A stretch of DNA of 64,000 bases from Lojkania enalia (taxonomy: Eukaryota > Ascomycota > Dothideomycetes > Pleosporales), in the NCBI GenBank assembly GCA_010094045.1, contig ML986627.1, positions 117,186 through 181,185 on the forward strand, in the 5' to 3' direction. Under the pieces are notes generated by a model that was not told where the DNA came from, ran no database searches, and saw only the letters and a list, made by a program, of their open reading frames with translations. Shown piece by piece: positions 45,192 through 54,700 of this stretch. A program made the position numbers and the translations under genes. How positions within the stretch are numbered: position 1 is the stretch's first letter; each line of letters starts with the position of its first letter.

Positions 45192-45517
45192 CTACGATAG
45201 ACCGTCATAATTGGACCTTTGGTGCCCCAGAAAACAACCTACAACTAGTAGCGAAGTTACGTCGTAGCATATATGCAATGGTTCCTGTTTAAGCTGGGAT
45301 AAATCTATCTCGGGGAACAGTTGACTGGCCGAGAAGTTTGAAAAGAATCTTAGGAAGGCGAACTCGTTGGAGGCTATGGCTACAATGAGTAGGGATCAAG
45401 TTAATTACCGTTATCGACCGTGTCAATGACCAATGCGCCGCCTTCAAGATCTTCCCAGATCCTGAAGGCCCCATGACGGTGACGAGGCTCGTAAGTGGCG
45501 ATCTCATGTGGAAACAT
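45192..45517 (-). CDS. Possible small two-exon gene or remnant, family unknown
   Basis: A minus-strand frame from ATG 45517 reads MFPHEIATYEPRHRHG, AFRIWEDLEGGALVIDTVDN and stops soon after. Joining at AACG|GTAATT (45409/45408) to the acceptor CATAG at 45374 keeps the frame and gives NEFAFLRFFSNFSASQLFPE and ICYDVTSLLVVGCFLGH, ending at 45192, for 96 aa in total. The implied intron is only 35 nt, shorter than the others here, so this could also be a frameshifted remnant. The frame is open upstream of the ATG as well. I do not recognise the family. It runs toward the ASNSD1-like gene. Confidence 0.3.
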
Positions 45518-45688
45518 CGAGCTACACTGCACCGCCACAATGACGCAGACCCTTCTGGCTATAAAATCTGCGCATATGCTCCTCTTCCATCGAGAGTCCG
45601 ATATTTAACTGCAACCAACATCAAACATCCTGATAGGTAACTGCGCCGGGTTTAACCGACTTCTCTGATCCAGGCCGGGAAAAGCAAA
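45518..45688. promoter_or_regulatory. Leader region of the 72-aa protein gene
   Basis: Short region between a possible minus-strand gene and ATG 45689. CTATAAAA at 45559-45566 resembles a TATA box 125 nt before the plus-strand ATG. Confidence 0.35.
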
Positions 45689-45907
45689 ATGCCCGTCCCG
45701 GTTCATTCTTCGGAGAAATCCTCCGCTTCTCAACCCCGAACCACTTCTTCGACTACGGCCAATACCGCACGCGAGGTGCCCAATCCATCAACTCAGAGCG
45801 TCACATCCGCAAACCAGCAACAAAAGACCGAAGCCGAACTCGAGGCTGAGCGTCTGTACGAGGAGCGAATCGAGGAAGAATATGCAAAGAGGGAGGGTGG
45901 CGCCTGA
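45689..45907 (+). CDS. Small disordered/coiled-coil protein, 72 aa
   Basis: A complete ORF with its own ATG in a good context (GCAAAATGCC). The first 45 residues are Ser/Thr/Pro/Gln-rich and probably disordered. The last 25 form a strongly charged helix (TEAELEAERLYEERIEEEYA) ending KREGGA. Short proteins of this form occur in many filamentous fungi without known function. No signal peptide, membrane segment or cysteine is present. It lies 110 nt from the convergent DUF4202 gene. It could be a subunit of a complex, but that is not shown. Confidence 0.6.
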   Translation: MPVPVHSSEKSSASQPRTTSSTTANTAREVPNPSTQSVTSANQQQKTEAELEAERLYEERIEEEYAKREGGA

Positions 45908-46017
45908 TCGGGCACTCCACCATAACAACTTGATTTCCCAGGCTTAATTTGAGATATCCATCACGGCATTACAGCATCACTCCGCTTATGTAGTAACTTC
46001 CAATTCAATAAATTGAA

Positions 46018-46602
46018 TCATCCTACCAACGCTTTCTGCACTAATTCTTGCGGCCTCCCGCTCATGGGTATCTGCAACGCCAATTCGTGACCTTTCTCCG
46101 TCATCTTGCCCCACGTCTTCCGTAGTATACTAATGATTTTGTCCTCATCATGTTCCTTCTCAAACTGCTCAAACTGGTCGTCTAGGAATACCAGACAGGC
46201 CACATCCTCCAGAATCTGCGTCTCCTCGTCCTGCTTCAAGTCGTCTTTCCTTATCAGGGCAGCCACCCTCGCTGCATCGGCATTTGAGTATCCTGCTTCC
46301 TTGCACACCTGTTCCACTTGTTCGGCTTGTCGTTTCTTGAGAAAGGTGCGCCAACTGTGATAGCCAGCCCGTGTCATAGGGTACGAGTCGCGGGGGACTT
46401 CCCAGCGGCGGAAGTGTTGCGCGCGGATTGCGAGTTGGAGAGATTCGGAGACATGAGTGGCGCGCCTATTGAGATATTCGGTGCACTTCCGCGCGTAGTG
46501 GAGTTCATAGGGCACCTCTTTACCGTCTATCGTGATTTTCTTGGGGTCGAGTGCATGTGCATCGTCGATGGCGCAGAGCGCTTTCGTGTACGTGTCCAAC
46601 AT
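46018..46602 (-). CDS. DUF4202 family protein
   Basis: From ATG 46602 the frame encodes 194 aa, the usual size of this family of conserved helical proteins found in bacteria, plants and fungi. Family features seen are the N-terminal AIDDAHALDPKKI, the central RKCTEYLNRRATHVSESLQL and LAIRAQHFRRWEVPRDSYP, then the region YHSWRTFLKKRQAEQV and the acidic end DVACLVFLDDQFEQFEKEHD. Repeated His and Glu/Asp residues are consistent with a metal-binding helical bundle. The frame is open for another 55 codons upstream, but no ATG lies there. The biochemical role is unknown. It is divergent from the next gene with a 350-nt shared promoter. Confidence 0.85.
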   Translation of the reverse strand: MLDTYTKALCAIDDAHALDPKKITIDGKEVPYELHYARKCTEYLNRRATHVSESLQLAIRAQHFRRWEVPRDSYPMTRAGYHSWRTFLKKRQAEQVEQVCKEAGYSNADAARVAALIRKDDLKQDEETQILEDVACLVFLDDQFEQFEKEHDEDKIISILRKTWGKMTEKGHELALQIPMSGRPQELVQKALVG

Positions 46603-46952
46603 AGTCGCACCACAGTTGCTCGTCCTATAGGCAGACCTGGCAGTAGAGATTGGAGCTTCAGGAAAGAAATGGATTGAGTGTTTCAATCTACATGTTGGTT
46701 TGTTTTGCGATAAGTGCCATTTGCTGATTGACAGACGGCGGCGGCAGCTAGACGGACGGCTGGCCAAGTCCCCGCGTCAGACGCATCTCAATCGCGCCTG
46801 TCAAGCTCATTCTCCGGTGCCGGTCCAAGCTCCTCCCACTGTTCATCCACCCTCGTACTCGTACCCATTGGTAGCGCGATCACGTCGCCCCTTTCGCGTC
46901 GGCACACGCGCCCCAATTGCATCTATAGCCATTATTTTGGTGTCCGAGCAAT
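46603..46952. promoter_or_regulatory. Divergent promoter between the DUF4202 and zinc-binding protein genes
   Basis: A 350-nt region flanked by starts on both sides, with a pyrimidine-rich leader on the plus-strand side (46815-46890). No specific motif is assigned. Confidence 0.4.
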
Positions 46953-48287
46953 ATGAGCGCCTCGATCGAGCCGTTCGAGCAAGCTCCTTCGCTCCCCGAA
47001 CTCTCGCACGATTCACCTCCCCCACAGATACGAACCGCAATCAGCACCGTCTCCCCGCTGAACACGATTCCGCCCGACATTGCAACGCATCGCGCTCTTC
47101 TATTTGCCCTAGATACCCCCGTCCAGCTCACGCCCGCCGTCTGGGACCGTTTCTGGCCGTACATCGACAATGTATGGTGTGTCCACCAGAAGCCAAACCC
47201 CGCACCGTCTACCGGCATTGCCAAAGTATACGGAGGATGTCGGCTGAATAGGAAGACAAATTTCCCACCGCCCGTGATTCATGAGAATAGTAGACCTAGG
47301 CAGAGACGAGAAGGCGGGACGTGCAAAGCCAAGTTCAGATTGACCGTATATCCCGATGGCCGGAGGGTTGTTGAGCGCACAGGCGAGGGCCATTCGCACA
47401 CACTCGAGCATATCGATTCGATCAAGAGGAACACTGGTGTAAGGAACCTAGTGTTAGACGATTTCTTCAAGTCATGGGAAGCGGGTGGGATTCTTGCTTT
47501 TTTGCGGGACGCTAGCAAAGAGGATCCTGCGAAAAATATGCTGAAAGATGCTGGGGGCTTATATCTATCACGGCAAGAAGTGCAGAATATCCTCAATGGC
47601 GCGCTGAAGAAAGCTTATCCGGGTCAGGATATCAGCGAGGTCAAGAAGCAGATGGACAAGTACAGGAACTACGCAACCTGCAACTTCAAGGGCTGCAATG
47701 CGCCGGCATTCCCGGATATCAAAGCGCTGATGGACCATCGGAAGGCGGTGCATGGATTGAAGAATCATGATCATTCAGATAAATTGTACGCCTGCCCAGA
47801 GAGGTCATGCTGGCGGCGGAAGAAGAGCAAGGGCTTCGCAACCCTGTTGGGGCTAGAGGAGCATATGCGGGATAAACACCCTACAACCCCACATACAATG
47901 AACAACGTTGTCTCTCCTGGGGATACAATACTCGACCCTATACTGACAAGTCAGCTTTCAATGCCAATGAACCTAAATCTTAATATCCCAAGCCACATCA
48001 ATCCCCTAGCTACCAACCTTGGTCTTCTGCAGGACCCAATCACCCCAGATAGCTCCGATGAGCGCGACCAGGAGATACAGATGTCGAACCAGGAATTACA
48101 GGTCACGAGTCAGGAGGCGACTCGAGCCCTCACGCAGATGGAGAAAGAGAGTATGAAGATCCGGATTAAGAGATTAATGATTGAGAGGCAGAAGCTTGAT
48201 GCAGAGATTCGAAGATTGAATAGATCGGTTTATGGGGACGAGAATGGCGAAAATGGACCTGTTATGGATCATACTGACCAGGGGTGA
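46953..48287 (+). CDS. Zinc-binding, DNA-binding-like protein with C2H2-type motifs
   Basis: A single frame of 444 aa. Residues about 85-155 form a Cys/His region (GGCRLNRKTNF, GGTCKAKFRLTVYPDGRRVV, ERTGEGHSHTLEH) that looks like the FAR1/FLYWCH/WRKY-GCM1 type of zinc fold, often derived from Mutator-like transposases. Residues about 235-310 contain two C2H2-like units (CNFKGCNAPAFPDIKALMDH with a later H, and CPERSCWRRKKSKG with HMRDKH). The tail has a helical coiled coil (KIRIKRLMIERQKLDAEIRR) suited to dimerisation. There is no transposase catalytic domain and no terminal repeats nearby, so it is a host gene, perhaps a domesticated DNA-binding domain. The function is inferred only. Confidence 0.65.
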   Translation: MSASIEPFEQAPSLPELSHDSPPPQIRTAISTVSPLNTIPPDIATHRALLFALDTPVQLTPAVWDRFWPYIDNVWCVHQKPNPAPSTGIAKVYGGCRLNRKTNFPPPVIHENSRPRQRREGGTCKAKFRLTVYPDGRRVVERTGEGHSHTLEHIDSIKRNTGVRNLVLDDFFKSWEAGGILAFLRDASKEDPAKNMLKDAGGLYLSRQEVQNILNGALKKAYPGQDISEVKKQMDKYRNYATCNFKGCNAPAFPDIKALMDHRKAVHGLKNHDHSDKLYACPERSCWRRKKSKGFATLLGLEEHMRDKHPTTPHTMNNVVSPGDTILDPILTSQLSMPMNLNLNIPSHINPLATNLGLLQDPITPDSSDERDQEIQMSNQELQVTSQEATRALTQMEKESMKIRIKRLMIERQKLDAEIRRLNRSVYGDENGENGPVMDHTDQG

Positions 48288-49719
48288 AAAGGAGCTCGGT
48301 TGTTTTAACGCTCATATCCATGAGCTGCCTACAGTGTCCATCACTCTTGGAATGCGGATGCGACCTACGCGAGACTAGAGGCTCATCGTTTAGAGGGACT
48401 ATTCTATATCTCCTTATGACGATTGGACGCATATCATTGTTGAGCTGCTGCTCGGTATCATCACCCCTCATCTAATACCCAAAAATCCGCCTCATGCACA
48501 AAAGTGCTTCCACTTGTGCGACGGTAACAGTTTCTGCACACATCTTGATTCAGGTCTATCGGTGGCTTAAGGAGGACGGTATCCATGGACCACGACTCCG
48601 TGGCCTTTGAGTTAGGTTGGCCGATTATGACGACGTCGAAAAACACGGAAACCTCCACGACGGCATTTCCAAGGTTGTATTTTTAATATATAGGATGCGA
48701 GTAGGATAATCTTGTAATTTTCTACCGAGTTGGGTTTGTCGGTACTAGTTGTATAATGTGATTAGGGTTTGGAGATTGGGAAAGCAGAATTTTCTATTAC
48801 GGATACGTCGAGGATATTTTAGGTGTGTACTAGGATGAAGTAGAGACGTGTATATCTTTATGTCAAGGAATAGTCAAAAGTAATCTGAAATTTAATATGC
48901 CATGGTAAGATTTTGACGGCATCACTACTTCTACTTGTTCCTCTACGTACAATGGAATACAGTTTATCCAGGGGCAATCTCGGGGTTTTTCGTTGAAGTC
49001 CTTAGTAGAAGAAGTCACGTGGAAGAACCACCTAGCTATACTATCATTAATCAACGAGTGCACAAAAATCTTGGGTATTTATAAGTACGATTGCACGTGC
49101 ATCTCTGACACGCAGATACCAACAATATGCATGTACTCGACAAAGACCCTTATAGGGAATCCTTAAATTTACCTCCATCTCCTCCGCTTAGTCTTCCGGG
49201 TGCCCAGATCTATAGTCCAGACGGTAGAGCCTTGATTCGTATACGGGTCTGTGGTGTTAATCCCCACACACGTTGCCATGCACATCCGTGACGAGTCTTC
49301 GTCGGCGATATACGCATCACTGCGTCAGTTGGACTAAGAATTCCAAGAGTTGACTGCGTAGCCGTGGCCTAGGGGATAGTAGCGAATCATGCGCCGGCGG
49401 GGAAACTAGGATGGGAATAATGGTATCCCGGGAATAGAGTTTACTATCTACTAATCGATGCTGTATAAGCCTAGTGGTTTTTGAGCGGTTGGTATAGCTC
49501 AGAAAGATAGGGCTGATATTTTTGGATTAGGATAGTTTGGAGTTGAGAGTCTTGGAAGGAAGTTAGGAATTTATATTATGACGGGAAATGTATCTGTGAT
49601 GCAATAGGAATGATGTGGTGAGAGGCGAATCTTGTCTCAGGGAGGGAGATGAGGAGCTGAACTGATTGATTGAAGATGGCCAGCGGGCCATATTTATGTA
49701 CATGAAAAAGGGGTATATC

Positions 49720-49778
49720 AGCTGATATCCAGCGTGATATCCGGCGTGATATCGACCGTGATATTGTACGTCGATATC
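49720..49778. repeat. 12-nt minisatellite with GTGATATC core
   Basis: Five consecutive units of about 12 nt share the end TGATATC or a one-base variant: CAGCGTGATATC, CGGCGTGATATC, GACCGTGATATT and two diverged outer units. On the minus strand an open frame reads these as a Tyr-His-x-Gly repeat, but the frame has no gene context. Confidence 0.7.
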
Positions 49779-50029
49779 TGATACAGCTCGGCAGACTAGC
49801 CGAAAATCCCCATGACAAATGAAGGTATGAGATGTGTCATTCCGTAAATCATCTGTAATTAAAGTCTCGAAATGTAGCATCACTCAGCAGCTTTTGGAGG
49901 AAATTCAATGAATTGTTTAGGATTCTAGATTATCAAGTAGGTTTCAGGAGTGGAATTCCCTTCTACTTGCTCGAGGAAAGGGTAATAATGCACTTGAATG
50001 AGGCATGTTGCTCGTTTGGTTAGCTGTTA

Positions 50030-50290
50030 TTTCTCTAGTAACTATACTCTCGGCGACTTTCTCTCAGGTAATAGTCTTTTTATGACCGTTTGTTGGCGAC
50101 TATGTCGTAGTTGCCATTTCATGTTAACTATTTCTTAGTGACTATCTCTTAATGGCTATTTCTTCATGACTATTTCTTAGTAAACCATGTTCTAGGTGAC
50201 GGTTTCTAATGGCCTTTTCAGTCGCCTTCCTAGTGACCCTTTTAGTAGTCTTGTTTAATGGCCCTTTTTAGTAAGTATGTTTTTGGCAGC
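50030..50290. repeat. Degenerate tandem repeat around TTTCTTAGTGACTAT
   Basis: Many imperfect copies of a 15-16-nt unit (TATTTCTTAGTGAC and variants such as TATTTCTTCATGAC, TCTCTTAATGGC, CCTTTTTAGTAG) follow one another. The drift suggests an old minisatellite. No coding function. Confidence 0.6.
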
Positions 50291-51184
50291 AAGTTTGTTT
50301 GTTGCCAAGCCTACAGCTATTACTGCCATTTAGGTTGACTATAAACGCTCTCGGCGACCGCTTTCTTTTCAATAGCAAGTATTTCTCCCACTATTGCAAA
50401 TCCTACGGTCCTGCCACTAACCTTGCCCTTACTCATAAATACGCTTAGCAGCGACCAAGTCATTAGTGTGACAGATCTACGCTACCACCTACTTCCATTA
50501 TTGCTTTTTATGAATTTCAGTGTTTCCGCTGCAACCAAGCACACAAATTATTTCACTAGAGCATCGAGAGCAATGGCGGATCACGACGAAGCTGTGAGGT
50601 AGACAACTGAACCATGCGCGCCAACCAAAGTAGGTGAATCATCGAAGCACCCGCATAAGTCCCTTCCAATGCCTTGAACGTTCCTTGTTGACAATATAAT
50701 TCTATAGAAGCTGCACTTGACTACCTCTCACAAAACGTGAGAGCTCGAAAATCTTTCCTTAAAGCTGCATTGTGCGCGAATATGTAGGGAAAATCCTCCA
50801 GTCAAAAATGGGATCTCCTCCACCTTTCAATTCTACACATTCTCTACTACATTATTCGCCCTTGGTAATAGCAGATTGCATATATAAAATCTCTTTTTAG
50901 AACAGAGAGATGATTACGAGGAATAGATACACTTAAAGTTATATAAAAAGGACGGAGCTAACGTAATCCATCCTACAAGCACATAATGATAGCAGAAACA
51001 CTCAAGTGGTCGGGGATTAGATAGAGAATGTACAGCTCACGTTCCTGTTTAAAGCTATCATCAATAAGAAGAATGCTATCAGCAAAAGACAACTCCGCAC
51101 CTTTGTCAACTACGTATTCTTGGAGTCGGGTTGGATTTATACCATCTTCCAGAGCAATACACCACAATCCACGATAGCACTATT

Positions 51185-51997
51185 CGCTGGGGCCCTCGGG
51201 AAAATCAAAAAACGCATGTACGGAAATAGTGAGTCTAGACCTAGCATCGCAAAGCCCATTGACTAATTTGGTCCTTCAGGAGATCCGGAAGTTCAGGCGA
51301 CTTATCGGCCCCGCAGCTACGACAGAGTCTCGGAGAACGCTACTAATTATGGAGATAGTGATGAGGATCGACTTGGAAGACCCGAGCACAAAGGCCCAGG
51401 TAGCGATGGTCAAAGAAGCAGGATTACCACGGCTCACGTCAGCAGAGGCAAATGTTCGAGTCAGTGCCTCCAATCTGCGAACTATCTCACAGCCTGCGCG
51501 ATATATCAATCGCTCCTTCCGTCCACGCAAGTAAAGCCCTGGGAAATAGGCTAATTGGAGATGTTGACGAGCTTGCCGAATATGATGTCCTTAAGGCGAA
51601 AGCATCACTGAGACAAAAAGAAGAGGAAGAAGTCGGAGGCGATGATGTACCGGATTCGCGAGAGCCTTGCCAATCTCGGGGAGGAAACCTCAAAACGACC
51701 CTATCAGCCACTGTCAATAATACGATCAAGAAAGAGCTAGCTTTAAATAGCTCCGAAAAGGTGACCAAACTTCTCAACCCTGAAGACAGGGAAGAGATTA
51801 TCGCCCACCTTGAGGAAAGACTCGAGGCAATGCTGAATGAATTGAATAGAAACTCTCTACTAGCATCTTATGCACACTTTATAGCCAGAAGCCGTGCCAT
51901 TATACGCCTTTGGATAACACACTGGAGATCTGTTTTGGAAATTCTATGCAATGACTGGTCTGCTCTTGATCATAGCGTAGCACAATCTTCTTCGTGA
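51185..51997 (+). pseudogene. Uncharacterised coding fragment, no clear start
   Basis: A frame open from about 51185 reads SLDLASQSPLTNLVLQEIRK and MEIVMRIDLEDPSTKAQ. At CAG|GTAGCG (near 51400) a 46-nt intron ending CGTCAG could join it in phase 0 to QRQMFESVPPICELSHSLRD, which continues to the stop at 51997 through GDVDELAEYDVLKAKASLRQ, KEEEEVGGDDVPDS and a helical end (NPEDREEIIAHLEERLEAML, RLWITHWRSVLEILCNDW). No ATG begins the first part, so either a 5' exon is missing or this is a remnant. Two other frames are also open over part of it, which lowers confidence. I recognise no family. Confidence 0.35.
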
Positions 51998-52241
51998 GCG
52001 GTAGTATCAGTTCAAGCCACAGAAAGGTATTCTAGAGTGCTTCAATTATTGTATCCCGTATTCATGAATTGGCGTGATAAAGCCCATTATACTGGAATCC
52101 AGGTGTGTTAGAAATGACGGTATTAAAAAGGGAAAAATATGAGAACGAAGATATATAGTGTGTGAAGAATGTAATTTTCTATCATAAAGCATTTCCCCTA
52201 ACAGGTACCCTCTACTATCAACATCTTCAGATAACCCGCGC

Positions 52242-52514
52242 TCATTTAAACGCCGTGGCTCCACTTCTAGGCTCCCAAGTCCCCGCATCAACCTCCAGCG
52301 TACCGATAACTGGATGACGCCGGGTCTTGTTATAGCATTTTTGACAGTGCTTTCTGTTTATGTCGAGTACCGGTGCTTGGCGGCAGAGTCTGCACACGCG
52401 GTTCGATGGAGAAGGTGGGTTTTCGGTGTCGATTACGGAGCCATGGCGCCAGTGGTGGCCGAAGAGACAGGATTTTACGCACCTAGAGAGCGGCCGCAAG
52501 ATGGATTTTACCAT
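52242..52514 (-). CDS. Small cysteine-containing basic protein, unknown
   Basis: A 90-aa ORF with a proper ATG (52514). It contains six cysteines and a CxxC pair followed by another (RVCRLCRQAP, HCQKCYNKTRRHP), a spacing that could bind one zinc ion. The protein is basic and has no signal peptide. It lies alone in AT-rich DNA where open frames of this length are uncommon, which is the main support. No family is recognised. It could be chance or a decayed gene end. Confidence 0.35.
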   Translation of the reverse strand: MVKSILRPLSRCVKSCLFGHHWRHGSVIDTENPPSPSNRVCRLCRQAPVLDINRKHCQKCYNKTRRHPVIGTLEVDAGTWEPRSGATAFK

Positions 52515-54700
52515 TTCTTAAAATATCGGTGGATTTTTGAATATGCATGAACTATTTAGGGCACTGAAGAGGTAGCGATAATGGAGAGGGCGGGTTTAGC
52601 ATGCTGAGAAAGCATTGTGGTTGACGTCAATGTAAAGTTGTGGCTATTCTGGGCGGTGAATGAATGCTAATGAATTTGGATATTGGAGGCATAATGAAGA
52701 CAACTGTGAATGCAGAGTCGAAATTCTCTTGGACGCCCACATGACAGATTACTACGGTGGGGTGGGCTTCTGTGTTGGTACCAATATTAATTGTAGATTT
52801 AAATAAGGCACCCAGTAAGAGAAGACTTGCTCCCAACTCGATAAACGGACTGAAGCTCCGCTTGGGTTGGATACTTCTTTACTTGATGCGACTGATCAAG
52901 GAAATGAAGGATATGCAAAGACTTCAGATGGTGTTGCCCAACACATGATATAATGTGATATTTTGAGAATAGATTCAGACCCATATAAACTTTACCACTG
53001 GACTTTGCTGAGGTTGTGACGTCTTCTTCCCCTTTGATATTACATGTCAAGGATTTAACCTAGTTAGGTGAGCTTATCGAAGCCAGCGTAATCTCGCTTA
53101 TTTGGGGATTTAGCAGCAATGAATTCAAGGAAAGGTTTGTGCTCACCCTAGCCTCGGTATTATCGATTAAGCTGGGTATTAACCTAGATAGAAGGTTCTT
53201 ATGTCGACTAGGAATATACATGGTCTAAGAATACTTTAACCTTTCGAACTCGGTAGTCAAATTCCCACCTGCTCTCCGCTTCTTCGCGACTTCTATAAAT
53301 TAGGAAGAGAAGCTGTGATGGTATGTTAGAGAGGGGATAGCAAGGGAAGAAAGAAAGAAGAGGAGAAAGAGCATGGCTGGTGGATTCGCGAGGGGACAGG
53401 CTCCCAAGTCCGAATCAGCTCTATAGTGCATTTATATGTAATATTAGACTTGTCAGTTTCCGTGAGCATTCACAAGCTATGTCAGGCTTTCCATCTGATT
53501 GTGCAGCAAGAATTCCGGTAATGTTTTAGGCGTTGAATGTGTAAAATCAGATGGAACTCGAACTCCTAGGGTAAGACGAATTACCGGGGACTAGAATTCA
53601 ATCATAATAAGCTAATATCGATCCAAAAGTCCATTGAATAAAATTTGATTTAGAAATAAAGCGAGATGTGACATGTTACTTTATAAGTTGACTCCACGAA
53701 CTTGATCCTTAATCCCTCAGAATTGAAAGAAGCTTCGTATTATACTGTATTGTGAAAAGGTGGCAAGAGTGAAGCATGCCTCGCAAATCAAAGAACAGCC
53801 AGGATGATATAGAAGCTTAAAATCAACAAAGTCATAGAAACTCTATGACACTGGTCTTTCTTACGCCACTATCATTTTGTAATGTAGCAACCTCATGTTC
53901 CCCTGGTGTCATATTCACGAATCTTAAACAAAAGAATTCTCCCGTAAAATAGCAATTCTTAGAAACCTAGGTATCTCCCAAACCCCAAAGTCATTCAGTG
54001 CGAAGATTCTTTCCTCAACGGTTATCAAGTCTGATCAATCTTCGTAGCGGGTACAAGATAATATTAAAACTTTGTAGAGGCCTGGATTGAAGGAGTCGAA
54101 GCCTAGAAGGGTATATTTTCAATATATCCCTGCACTGAGCCCGTCAATATCAATAAAAAACTCCCACTCAAAAGCTCGGACCGAATTGCCGTATACTAAT
54201 TTGTGGTATTATAGCGCAAGGAACTTGTACAGTCCAGGCAATTCTAGTCCATAGCTTGAACAACTACCCCAAATACCGCACCAAGTCATCCAGACACCTT
54301 CCATACTTGATCGATTCGATACATGTTCATCCATGGATTGAAACCCGAACCTTCCCATCTTTAGATGCCTTGGGAAAGCCTAGGGAACCCGTGAACCTCG
54401 GCAGGCGCACAATTGGCAGGTCTGGCTAAACTAACACTAGACCCACCGTCGGGTAAGCCGACATCAAACAGCACAGGATTATACGGAGTGGCTATAAGTT
54501 ACACAGCGGTTCCAATCCCTGCTGCGCATTTAGCGAATCGGCAACAGCGGGTCGCTCCACTGTTGCGCGCTGATTGGTTTGAAATTAGACAAGGGGTCCC
54601 CGGCAAAGGTACTAGTAGTAGTGTCTCTTAAGCTTCTGGCGGTCACCCCCTCCCCCTAAGGTTGTTCGAATAGGAATGCGCTGTGCAGTGATGCGGCTTT
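52515..54700. other. AT-rich gene desert, no gene seen
   Basis: About 2.2 kb of AT-rich DNA with only short frames. An A/G-rich stretch (AAGGGAAGAAAGAAAGAAG) lies near 53342-53360. No repeats, RNA genes or coding sequence can be supported. Confidence 0.45.

Larger units (their letters stand above)
48288..51184. other. AT-rich gene-poor region with two minisatellites
   Basis: Nearly 2.9 kb without a supported gene. The DNA is AT-rich with broken frames. It contains a 12-nt minisatellite at 49720-49778 and a degenerate 15-16-nt repeat at about 50030-50290, both listed separately. From about 51040 a plus-strand frame becomes protein-like (LFKAIINKKNAISKRQLRTF), possibly part of the fragment that follows. 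Confidence 0.45.

Noticed and set aside
45440..45490. Walker-A-like string VMGPSGSGK on the minus strand
   Set aside because: It occurs in a frame without other NTPase motifs, and the neighbouring frame gives a better protein-like reading. Treated as chance.
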